Origin: Anthopleura xanthogrammica
Taxonomy: Eukaryota > Cnidaria > Anthozoa > Actiniaria > Actiniidae
Length of the DNA: 64,000 bases
Direction of reading: 5' to 3'
NCBI GenBank assembly: GCA_964019055.1
Contig: OZ025210.1
Location: forward strand, 3,043,047 to 3,107,046
Below the pieces are notes generated by a model, which ran no database searches, was not told where the DNA came from, and worked only from the letters and a program-made list of their open reading frames with translations. Shown piece by piece: positions 35,801 to 47,200 of the stretch; within the stretch, counting starts at the first letter, position 1; the number at the start of each line of letters is the position of its first letter. A program made the translations under genes and the position numbers.

Positions 35801-38800
35801 TCCAATGATGCTGATGTCCATTGATTGTGATGTGGAGAGAGGACATTTGGGGCAAAACTGCAAATTGAAAAGATGTGACAGACAATGCACCACTACCTGT
35901 AAAACTCGACCAGCCTCGGTAATTTGTGGTAAGAGAACAAAGCTGTATTATATAGTTAACTATAGGTATTAGTAATAATCTTTTAGCGCGCTGCTCACGC
36001 AAAAATCTACTTCTAAGTTTCAATTCACTTTTGAGGCGATAGGCTTTCACGTGGTGACGTAGTGTTACGGTCACCAAAAAGTTCGGACATTGTTGTTGAA
36101 TTGCCATAGGATCGTACTAACTTTTGTACAATTTATTGACTTGTTTTGTTTATTCTGTTCTCTAAATCTTAGCAAAACTTCTTTAAAAACAAAGTATTTA
36201 GATAGTTTCGCTAAAATTTTGAGAACAGAATAAACAAATCAAGTCAATAAATTATACAAAAGTTAGTACGATCCTATGGCAATTCAACAACAATGTCCGA
36301 ACTTTTTGGTGACCGTAACACTACGTCACCACGTGAAAGCCTATCGCCTCAAAGGTGAATTGGATCATGGAATCAGTGTGGGCTACAGGTTTGTTAGCCA
36401 CTACCCTCGTGGACCATGATAGTGGTTCTCTGTATACATCGCGCACGGGCCACACTCACTACACTCATGCGAAAACCACTCTTTTAATAGATGTCAGCGT
36501 GACGTTTGTTTTGTGATAGACGCCTCTTTTATTTTCGCGCCAATTTTTGATCATGTGTAAGTGTCATTCTGTCTTATACTTCCTCTGCAGACACTAGCCA
36601 AAGAAAAGTTACAAAGATAACGTCAATCACCAGAACAATAGGACCAAAAATAACAATACCCTGCATAATGTCTAATGTGTTGGGTGTTAAATGGTACTAC
36701 GAGAACGGCCATGAGCGTCGTGAGATAGCTCGTGATGGCTATAGGATAAAGTTCACCAAAAGAGATAATAAGGAGTCTGAGCTCACCATAAGAAAAATAT
36801 TGCTGAAGGATGGCGGAGCGTACTTCTGTGAATCAGGATCCAGCAGAATAATGATCTTCTTGTTTATAAAAGGTACACTGATCTATCATTGCAATTATAT
36901 GTCGTACTTATTGACCTAAAAATATACCTCTATAGTAAGACCACCTCTCTTTACGGAAACTTCCTTTGGTCCTGGTTGTATTGGGTGAAAATGGAGCAAT
37001 ATCATGGTCTCTGAAAAGTTACCATTCTTGCAATCCTGTGCTCGAAATCGGCTGCATTCCAGAACAATTTTCCTACGCTCATCTTTTTCCCCCTGTTTTT
37101 CTCAAATTCCACAATTTCCCGTCATTTTGCTGGCGCCCTTGTCTTAAGCTAACACTAACTGTTGTTTATCGAATATCTTTTCAGTGGATGATAGCGAAGT
37201 TAAAAAAGAACAATACTTTTATGCTCGTGAAGACGGGACACTCAGTTGCAACGTATTTGGAAGCCCTCCTCCTTTGCTAGAATGGAGAAAAAATAAAACG
37301 ATAATCGGATTAAAGAAAGAAGGTTTATGGAAGAATGTTGTCCAAGAAGATGGAACTTTATTGATAAAGAATATTAGTGCTCAAGATGTTGGGGAATATG
37401 AATGCAAATACAAACAAAACACCGGAGGTGTCACCAACCATTATGAGATAAAGATAAAATTGCTTCTGTATGGTAAGTTTGTTCCTGCATGTCTAGGATG
37501 ACTAGGATGCATGGTATCGACTCTCTGTTACTATGTGCGTACACAGTACAGTATCTGTAATTGCTATCTGTTATAAGCCATTCTGAGGTTAAGAAAAAAA
37601 CCGGGTCAAGTTGGCATTGCAGTGCATTGTGGGACTGTTTGAGGGGTCACACTTCCAAGATAGCGTCTATTTTTGTCCCCTAAAACAGCCCAGAATGCAC
37701 TGCAGTGCCAACTCGATCCAGTTTTTTCCTACAAGTACGTCTTTCTTTCTGTGTCTTTCACACACATACTATGTGTCTGTGTCTTTTACGATTCATTCAT
37801 TCGTTCGTTGTTCATTCATTCACTTATATCAGTAGACTCCCTCCACGTGACGTCACAGTAGCTCAATTTGGAGGACAGAACAAAAGAAGTTCAATCTCCT
37901 GAGAATTGGAACCTATTGTTTTATCCTCCAAATTGAGCTGCATTCCGACGTGCTGTAAGGGGTGTATTGTCCTACAGTCATGTCGGTCTGATCATCCTGA
38001 ATGTGTTTTTCTTTCAGAGAAGCCCAACACTACTATTACTTACCCGAATCGTACAATCGAGAACGGCAAGTCCGCGTACCTGATATGCACCGCTACTGGC
38101 CGTCCAAAACCAAACATCTCGTGGTATACGAATAACACAGTCATCCCAAGCCATAGATATTTCAAAGAACCATCATCTGGTGATCGATTTGTCGTGAAGC
38201 TGAATATCCCCAGAATAACCAAGAAAGATTATGGGATGTACACATGCACGGCTCGAAATAATGCTGGTTTTAAGAGCGCATTTGCGTGGATTACACCACC
38301 AATTGGTAAGAGAAATGATGCTCTAAATGGAAACATAAACGGGCTATTTCGGCGATTGGGTTACCTGTTGCATGTCGGACGTTTACTTGAGGGAAAGCTG
38401 GGTCGAGGGTAGCTACGCACCAAATTTTTTTTTTCCTTCCATGATTAAAATATTTATACATCTTCGTTAGATAGGGATTTGACACTATCTATTTATTCCT
38501 GACTATGGAACATATACAGTTTTCCTCAGTAAATGCTATGGAATTTTACAAGAGTGAGAAACAAAACAGAGCAGAGAAGTGGGTAGCTACAGCATTGAGT
38601 ATTTCTTCGGCAATGCATGGCCATGGGTTGCGGGTTATTCAAGTGGCTCCCTTGTCTTAATTCCAAGCCTACAATATCCTCATTGGTTGCCTCATTTCTC
38701 GAAGACACCATACAATTCAGTTTACTTACACGAGAAGTAGTACCCTTATTCCCTGTGTCAAAAAAAAGAAGAAGACAGTTGTAATTCAGCCTTAGTTCCC

Positions 38801-41800
38801 CAAATGCTGTGCTTAAATATCTTTTATGCTTTCTTAAATTCAGGTGAAAAACATGAAGACTTTAGCACCAACAGCAACAGCAACCGCAACAATAACGGCT
38901 TCACTTTCGGGTGGCAACTGTTGACTGCTTTCTTGGTTGCCTTGTTTGTTGTCAGCGCCCTGGGCTTGGTCATTTTGTTTATTCGCAGGAAAAGAAGACA
39001 GAATTCTTACCCGGGAAAGATGAGGTTTGTGAGTGGTCTACTTTAATTTATTGGTTTTCTTCCTTGACTTGGTCGCCTTTCTTGTTTTCTTTTTTCTTCT
39101 TTCTTGGTTCTTTAACTGAACGTTTGATTCTTCTACGATCAATAGACCTCTTTACTTTGGGTGTAATGTTCTCCCACTTCAGTCTACGTGTCATTCCCTA
39201 GAGTATCATTTCTTTGTTTAACGGTTGGGCCGGCATGAGAACACATGAATATGGATACAACTTAGACAAATAATCTTATTCTCAAGAGAATGACCTGTGG
39301 TCAGATATGGGAAATTAAGTGGTCTATTCTGCCAGAACTTTAATAAGGAAATTCTCTGCTATTGCATGCTCATTTCTTGCAGTGAACTTTTCATCGTTTC
39401 ATCCAAGTCTTGTGACATCTGGGAGCTCCCTAAAGGAAGTCTTCACTTGCAAAAGACGATTGGGAAAGGGATGTTTGGAGAGGTGTGGAAAGCAGTGGCT
39501 TTGAACAAAAGTAACAACAAAGATGGTGGCCCTAAAGAGCAAATTGTTGCTGTGAAGAAGCCCAGAGGTAATCAAACCTTACTTTATGATCAACATCAGA
39601 TAGATCGAAATGACTTGACCAGTGCTTTTATCAATGACTGTTTTATCACCACCACCACCACCACACACCAATATCACCACGACTAGCATCATCCCTACCA
39701 CCACAATCACCACCATTATCTTCATCCAAAAATGATATTCTCTCTCTAATGATTTCATTCTCCAATTCAAACCTATTGTTAACAATCTGTTTTTAATAAT
39801 TTGACATTTTATGATAAAGATGACGGATCCGACGTTCAGAAGGAAATGCTGAAACAAGAAATCGCGGTAAATAAAAGCCTGGCTGGCAGGAAACACACCA
39901 ACATCGTTAACTTCTTGGGTTGTATCACCAGTGATGGTAAGAAAGAAATCTTCCGCTCATTGTCATCATCATCATCATCTTCATCATATTTATCATCATC
40001 ATGCATCATCATCAAATCTTTTAGAAATGTTAATAATGTGGTAATGGCCGATTGGTACAAGTTCCTCATCCCGATCTTCAGGAATATTATTACCACTGTG
40101 TTAATAACCATAATAATAATAATCATCATCATCTTTCCCATCTTTAGACATGGTAATGATGGTCATTGAGTTCGTTCCGTATGGCGATCTTCTTGGATAT
40201 CTACGTGAGAGTCGTGGCGTCAAAGACAAGTTCTATTATCGTTGTGAAGAGCTGCCTCGTCATGATGAGATTTCGCCTTATGAACTTTTCTCATTCGCTA
40301 CACAAATTGCGTGTGGGATGTCTTTTCTTGCCAAGAACAAGGTTTGTGGAAGAAGGGAAACTGAGCATGCGCAGTGAATGACTGTAGTTAAAAAAATTTC
40401 AAAGCCGTTGTCGTACTCGTACTTGTAGTTCAATCTAAAGCTCCCTATAAATACTGGGCAAGGAAACTTTGAAGAAAAAGAAACTGATGTGACGTTCTTC
40501 GAAGATTTCGGAAAAAAAACCAGTTCTGTTCATGTATTTGAACTGATAAGAGTTTCTTTTTTGCACAGACTAAAAGGAACTTTGTTTGTGTGTGGTGAGG
40601 TTTTACTTTATTGTATTAAGAATTCATTCTGTTTGGTATTTCTCTCTGACATGCATATATTCTGTCTAATGTGTTGGTAGATAATCCATCGAGACCTCGC
40701 CGCTCGTAACGTCTTGGTTGGTGAAAACTTGGTTTGTAAAATCACAGATTTTGGCCTGGCAAAAGTTGTGAAGGATGGCAATGGCTACATGGGAAGTCGA
40801 AAGGTGAGATACCCCACAGCACGTTCATTTTAGCCTTTGTGGCATATACTATGGTGTATATATAACGATGTTTTGTTATGTGCTATTTCAGGGCCGTCTG
40901 CCAATCAAATGGACAGCACCGGAAGTGTTTTTCGAAGATGTCAATATTACGTCACAGAGCGATGTGTAAGTCAAACCTCAACCATCTAATCTTGTTTATT
41001 CACTTCGATTTACTTATTACGAAACATTTTAAAGAAACTAATCAAATTCCAAAATAGCGCAGCAATGGTTTAAAATGAATCAAAGATGGCGGAGGTGACG
41101 TCAAAATCAAACCAATCTGAACGAAATGACGTAAAGAACATGGAAACAAATATGAGGACTATTTTTGAGATCACACGGAAAAAGATGGTGGCAGTGACAA
41201 CATCTTATAATGCCACATAGCAAAGATAGCGGCCGCAATATCCTAGATTCTAATGATAATCGACAGAAATATTTTTGCAAATTTTGCTGACCAATGTTTA
41301 TCTTTTTAGGTGGTCCTACGGCATAACATTATACGAGATTTTCACGATCGGTAAGAATTGAATGCTCGAGATTTCCGGCCACATTGTTCTATACATTGTT
41401 AATAACGCATGTTGTATGATGTCCTGTTCATTACAGGTGGTGATCCCTACCCCGGACAGGGTGAGTGGGATATTGTCTGCAAAATCAGAGCCGACAAGTA
41501 CATTATGCCGAAACCAGAACACATTAGTGACGAAATGTGAGTAATCAGTTGAACCATCTTCTCTATGATTTAAAGCATTTTTTCCTAGTTACAACTTAAA
41601 AAATATTTTACAATCATTACTTTATCAGTGTTGTTTTATAGGCATGGACGTCGCCATAGCTACCTGCTAAATTTAGACAGTTGTTGTCATGGTTACTTCA
41701 TGTACTTATATGTTATCACTATCTTGAATTAGCCGTTGTTATAACTACTTCATGAACTGCTTTATAGTTGTCATAGTTACCTCGAGCACATGCAGGGGTT

Positions 41801-42404
41801 GCCATGGTTACTTTAAATTTAGACATTTTATATTTTATATATCTTTCATAGTTATTACATATTTTATTATTACTTCTTAAGTTACGATATCATGGCATCG
41901 TGTTGGAAGAGAGATCCCAAGACAAGACCAACGTTTGACCAGCTGCACAAACAACTGACCAAGATGGTGGAAACAGATGTAAGTGTTTTAATTGTTTCCC
42001 AGATGCCCAAGTCTCCCCTCCCCTCCCCTGCTTAATCTTCGGTTGTTCTGCTACCTCGGCCAATACACTACTTTGCTAATACAAATTTTCTCTCATTCCA
42101 GTTTACTCAGGGGGCAAATTTGTTGAATTAATGAGACAAAATGTGGCCGTGCAACACTATTTTGCCCCCTGAGTAAACTGGAACGAGAGAAAATTTGTAT
42201 TAGCAAAGTAGTAGTTTGCATTCACATCCCCTCCCCTCCCCCAGTACGCAAACTTTTGACACCTGTATCCCCCCTCACCCCACCCACCCCACTTAATTGT
42301 TTATATGTCTTGTCTTCCAGCACTATCTGGAACTGGACATGACCAAGTACCAAAGTCACATGTACGCTAACCTTGAAGACATGGATGAGGATCTGCTGAT
42401 TTAA
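29879..42404 (+). CDS. Receptor tyrosine kinase with vWA, two SRCR and three Ig domains (17 exons)
   Basis: Exons: 29879-29942, 33818-34375, 34597-34902, 35608-35928, 36591-36872, 37185-37472, 38018-38305, 38844-39024, 39383-39567, 39820-39936, 40148-40341, 40681-40803, 40892-40965, 41310-41350, 41437-41536, 41882-41978, 42321-42404; 1100 residues, all phases consistent. Residues 1-21 are a signal peptide, 22-207 a vWA-like domain, 208-309 and 310-416 SRCR domains, 417-510, 511-606 and 607-702 Ig-like domains with C..W..YxC. The membrane span ([20 protein letters not shown]) lies near 725-750, followed by RRKRR. The kinase has GKGMFGEVW (from 790), VAVKK (Lys821), Glu838, HRDLAARN (931-938), DFGLA (from 951) and WTAPEV, so it should be active. 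The tail holds YANL, a Grb2 SH2-type motif. The signal-peptide exon, 3.9 kb upstream, is the least certain part. Confidence 0.88.
29943..33817. other. Large intron 1 of the receptor kinase gene
   Basis: Contains an imperfect ccat/ttcat microsatellite near 30178-30250, a foldback element at 31131-31252 (arms begin ggcccgatttagacgtcgaa), a second foldback at 32472-32618 (arms gaattcgcttgagtgaac / gttcactcaagcgagttc) and poly(T) near 33065-33085. No further exon was recognised. Confidence 0.55.
35210..35346. repeat. MITE family B, copy 3 (decayed)
   Basis: Shares tatcacgactatag, cttgcagcacgtcgga and tccaattct..ggagatt with the copy at 8047, but the right arm is degraded. It is in intron 3 of the kinase gene. 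Confidence 0.6.
36021..36363. repeat. Long foldback MITE in the fourth intron of the receptor kinase gene
   Basis: Arms of about 150 bases begin caattcacttttgaggcgat and end with the near-perfect inverse. They share ggtgacgtagtgttacggtc and gttagtacgatcctatggca. Confidence 0.88.
37832..37972. repeat. MITE family B, copy 4 (inverted relative to copy 1)
   Basis: Contains gtagctcaatttggaggac and tcctccaaattgagctgcat with the shared loop tctcctgagaattggaacc. It is in the intron before the third Ig exon. Confidence 0.75.
39143..39313. repeat. MITE family A, copy 1
   Basis: Contains agacctctttactttgggtg, catttctttgtttaacggtt and a partly inverted right arm ttctcaagagaatgacc. Relatives are at 43664-43818, 61239-61403 and 62836-63006. 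Confidence 0.7.
42067..42213. repeat. Foldback element in the last intron of the receptor kinase gene
   Basis: Arms of about 50 bases begin actactttgctaatacaaat and end with the near-perfect inverse. The inner arms carry tttactcagggggcaaa. Confidence 0.88.
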
Positions 42405-44237
42405 ACTTCAACAGCTTTCGACCCAGGAAAAGAGTTATAAATAGAAAGTCTCATTTTGTGATACGAATGAGGTCACATTAGTTTCTTCCCTGTCTACAAA
42501 TAGAGGCACACAGAGATGTTCCATTTCAGGATACGAAGGAGGTCGACTCGCTTCCTTGAAAAAAAAAACTCCTTCCTTGGTTTTTACGAGGGTAGCACTA
42601 AATAGCCAGTGGCTAACAAACCTGTGGCCCTCGTTCCATGATCGAATTGGAATTTAGAAGTTGATTTTTGTGGAGGGAGGAAAACCGGAGAACCCGGAGA
42701 AAAACCCTCGAAACCCTTGATTCCTTACTACCAATAGACCCCTTAACCTCATGTCGTTTCATACCTAAACTACCACAATCCTTATAAAAATCTCTTTTCA
42801 TATTCAAATGTTAAAACTCCTTTGAGAATACCAAGACAATAGTGAAAATTAGCACAACAAACAATGCTACCAAAAGGGATTCTGGAAGTGTAGGTATATA
42901 AAACGTGATCTTCCTCGATGAGCCGTTTATCGGCTCTTAAAGAGAGCACAGAGAAAAAATATGTTTAAATAAAAAAAAAACGTCATCATGCTTGAGGTCT
43001 TCAAAGACACGCCCCCATTCTCATGGTAGGAATAAGTTCCCACCAGTCAGGTTCTTAGCACCCGACATAGTTGTTTATAGGAATGTCCTCAGTATTTTTA
43101 GCTACGTTACTACATAGTAATGACGTCTTCAATATATATAGCGATTTAGAAGGAAAATGTCAATTTTTTTAGAATATGCATTAACAAGGACATCATTTAC
43201 AGCTGAAACCGCTTCAGTAATAGACGATAAAAAAAACACGTAAGTTTAAAATAATGAATATAATTAAGCAAAAGCAAATAAATAAATATGGTTTACAACT
43301 TAAAATGCTATAGATTTAGTAGTTATTTCAAGTCATATTAAAAAAAATCTTAAAATCTTTAATCAATTATTTATTATTAACAGTATAAATTATTCTTTAA
43401 TAATCATGAATAATCACATCCCGTCGTTTTTACTTTTATGTATTTTGTTTCCTTCTTATTGTTTTAATTTTAGATTCAGATTTTTAGAAGGAAAATTTTA
43501 GTATTGTAACACTTGAATGGCTTCCACCGTCCACCAATCAAAAAGCGAGAAAATAAACACTCACTATCCAATCAAAATGCTTGATCCGTCAGAAGCCATT
43601 CAAGTGTCAAATATTTAGTTTACTTAACATTTTTACTCCAGTCGATTCTTTTCCCAGAAAATACCTCTTTACCTTGGGCGTAATGTTTTCCCATTTCAGA
43701 CCACGTGTTATTCCCTATAGCATCATTTCTTTGTTTAACAGTTGCGCATGAGAAGACACATGAGAATAACACGTGGTCTGAAATGGGAAAACATTAGGCA
43801 CAAAGTAAAGAGGCTTTTTCTGTATAAATATTATCTTATCGACAAATATCAAACGCATTTTTAACTTTTCATTAAGTTCCTAGCTAGCTCCCAGCTATTG
43901 CCCAAGGCTGAACGTACGCTTATCGAGTCCCTGAATAATGGGTAGCTGATAGGCCAAGTTTAAGTCTTGTAAACTGAATTATTGGCAAAGAAATACCGTT
44001 TGTGATTGCGTCGCTTTAAGCACCAGTCAAATAGCTCCTCTCACGTAACCACCACTATCCTGCCAACCCCTTCATCTAAGACACCCAAAAAGCTTTTTTA
44101 GGCGCAGCATTTTGTTCAAGTAATTCCGCTTTGTGGTAACAGTTTCATACCTGCAGTGCGACATTATTATTTTTTAAACAAGTTAAGTTATGGACTAGTA
44201 ACCTTATACACTTGCAATCTTGTGAAGAGTCCAACGT
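42405..44237. other. Convergent intergenic region between kinase and peptidase genes
   Basis: Contains a possible AATAAA for the kinase at 42968-42973. A dispersed sequence (gtggagggaggaaaaccgga) at 42670 has weak relatives near 29005 and 44820. A small foldback is at 43506-43608 (arms aacacttgaatggcttc). MITE family A copy 2 is at 43664-43818, with arms around gaccacgtgttattccc. No gene is seen. Confidence 0.55.
43664..43818. repeat. MITE family A, copy 2
   Basis: This is the best-preserved copy. Arms contain gttttcccatttcagaccac with gtgttattccc and the inverse ending gaaatgggaaaac. The loop contains catttctttgtttaacag. Confidence 0.8.
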
Positions 44238-47200
44238 CTACCAGACTTCACACTTCTCGTCAGGATTCATTTTATCACCCTTTTTACACTTGTAAACTCT
44301 TGAAAATTCCTCCATATTTGACAACGTACCAATAACTCTGCAAATGTAAAAACAGACTTTCTTAGCTTTCTGAATGTTTGGAGAAAATTATGACAATCTA
44401 TTTACCAAGAATCTGAAGTTTCAAGGAAATCGATCGATTTTTGAGCGAACAGGTAGACAAAATTTTGAAACACCACTTTTAGAAAACCGGTCTGTAACGG
44501 CAAACGCGACTCGAAAAATAATTTTGAAATCCATTATCAAAAGCCTAAATCCTGAAATATCCGAGTGTTTTTGATGCGATACACTTGAAATTCAGTTGGA
44601 GCCACCTTAAAGCTCAAATTCAATGGATTCAACGTTTTTTTATTACCGGTACTAACCTGTATTTTGAAAGAGGATGAACATCGTCCATGACAGACATGTA
44701 CTCGGCTTCCGGCGCGGTGTGAACGCACTCTTTCTGTTGATTAGAAAATGAATGGGAGAAAAAAAATGTGATTTAGTAGTTGTTCCACAAATTGGCTGTT
44801 TTTTCCACTGAATAAATGAAAACCGGGGAACGCGGAGAAAAAGCTTCGAAACACAGGAGAGAACCAACTAGCCACGACACTGAGTTTGGAAATCGATTGC
44901 TCACACCATCACGCGACACGTGCAGGCTTCCCGATGAAAGTGTAGTTCCGATAAATCATAGCGACAGAAGATGGCTGCTAGCAATGTAACAATGTCTCAA
45001 GTTCAAGTTTATGATGCGTACAACAAGGTGTATAAAAAAAAAAAAGGAATCCTTATTTATAGAGTATATATCGAGTAAAGCAGAGCTTTTTTCCAACTCG
45101 GTCCTCTTATACTAAGTTATAGAAAACAAACTAATAATAATTACAACATAAAGTGTTTTAAGAAACCCAACTGGTGAGGAGGCAAACCAGTTGGCTATTC
45201 ACAAGCATGGACGAGAAGCTGAATTGTGGACCTAATCGAAATAGGGACAAATACAGTCTCTGCTAAGGCCATAGCGGGACTCGAACCCGGCACCACCGGA
45301 TTGCGAGACCAACGCTTTGACCACTCGGACATGCTGCCTCCTATAATATGTGTACCCAAGGGAATAATGATGTCTGACAAAGTTTTAATTTAAAAGTGCT
45401 TAGGACTATGAAGGCATTGCCCATATTTCTCAAAAATTCCATAAGAAATTTGATCAAAGAATTGTCATTCTTTTAAAACATTCTGAAAGACAAATTATTA
45501 AATCTAAATAACTGTAAAACTTTACCTGCGCATATCCTAAGAAAAAGAGTTTTTCGTGTGGCATATCAAGGAGGGGAAGGATCTCTTCTTCGCCATGTTT
45601 TTCCAGGAAATCTCTAAACGCCTGAAAAGAATTACAAGGAAAAAAATTGATAATCTTCATGAGAATAAGAAGCATGTTCTTTTTTGCGTCGCAAGGGCGG
45701 GAAAATTTGTTTTCCAATTACGCAAGCCTATTTTTTTACGACAAGGCCCCGACAAACATTCCCAACATTTGACCCAACATTTGACCCAACATTGGACCCA
45801 ACATTGGACCCAACATTTGACCCAACATTTGACCCAACATTGGACCCAACATTTGACCCAACATTGGACCCAACATTTGACCCAACATTGGACCCAACAT
45901 TGGACCCAACATTTGACCCAACATTTGACCCAAAATTTGGCCGTTTGTCATGGTTTTCCGAAAATGTTGGGTCAAAATGTTGCCTAAATTTTGAGTCAAA
46001 TGTTGGGGCCGTTTGCAAGGGCCTGTGCGCATCTAGTTTAAGAACGTGTCATCTTGTGCAAAAAAAGGTTTTTAGAGTTGATATTTGAAAAGTTTTCTCG
46101 CATATCTAAGTTAGTCTTTTCATGCGCACAGGTTACCTCTCAAAATTTATGATGCGCACACTGCACGTTGCCGCGCACGAGTGCATAAATAGAGAACGTT
46201 CGCGTGTGCTCTGTGTAGTTATAAACCACGCGAGGATTAGCAGAACACGACAGAAGCATTAGGAGAAGAACAACGCATAATTAAAAAATGTCCAATGATA
46301 TCATTTTATCCTGATAGAGGATATAGAGATTATCACATGATAAGAGCTTGATATCGTTTTTATTCACAAATTTCCCGTATCATATCGCGAACAAGCGGGT
46401 CCGCGAGCGAGTAAACAATAATTTTGGCACAATTTCATATTTTATGGAAAACAAAGGTATGACTTACATGGTAAGCCAGTTTTACTCCACCGCCATCTGC
46501 AATGTTCTCTCCGAGAGTTTTTAATCCATCGATCTGCAGAAATACAAAGTTTTCAGTCTCAGTCTAGGTGATCTTTTTTTTCCTCCTCTTTTTCTTTTCT
46601 TCTTTCTGTAACCTATTCATTTCTTTATTATTTCGTCCCTCCCTCCCTCCCTTCCTTTCTTTCTTTCTTTCTTCCTTCCTTCCTTCCTTCCTTCCTTCCT
46701 TCCTTCCTTCCTTCCTTCCTCCCTCCCTTCATTCCTTTCTTCACGTGCCGAAACGAAATAAAAATGATAGATTATCTTACGTGGAATTTTTGCAGCACGA
46801 CAAACTTTGAAAACTGATCCACCAAACATTTGGCTCTGTCTTCAAACTTCTCAATGGAAGATTTACTCCATGTTTTAACTTTACCCGGACTTTTGAAATC
46901 TATTTCCTCGCCATCTTTATCGTACTTGCGTCCTGTAAACAAAAAAGTTGTATTCGCTGTTACTTCGAGATAACGCAACCCAACACATTCAGTCTCGTTA
47001 TAAACAAGCTGTCAGTGTGACGTCTTAGTGAAATAGAGCGCGCAATAGAGGCTTTGCACCATCACGTGATGGCAGCCATGACAGGAGGCAGAAACAATTG
47101 AATCTGGTCTAATCTGATTTACATGAGAAAGAATTCAGTTTCCCAGGGGGGAAAGACTCTATTGTTATGCCTCCTGTCATGGCTGTCATCACGTGATAGT

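Noticed and set aside
45264..45339. Functional tRNA-Ser or tRNA-Ala gene
   Set aside because: Acceptor and anticodon stems are mispaired and a SINE body follows directly with no T-run terminator.
45736..46088. Frames with Asp-Pro-Thr-Phe or Gly-Ser-Asn-Val repeats
   Set aside because: Translations of the 12-bp minisatellite in an M13 intron.
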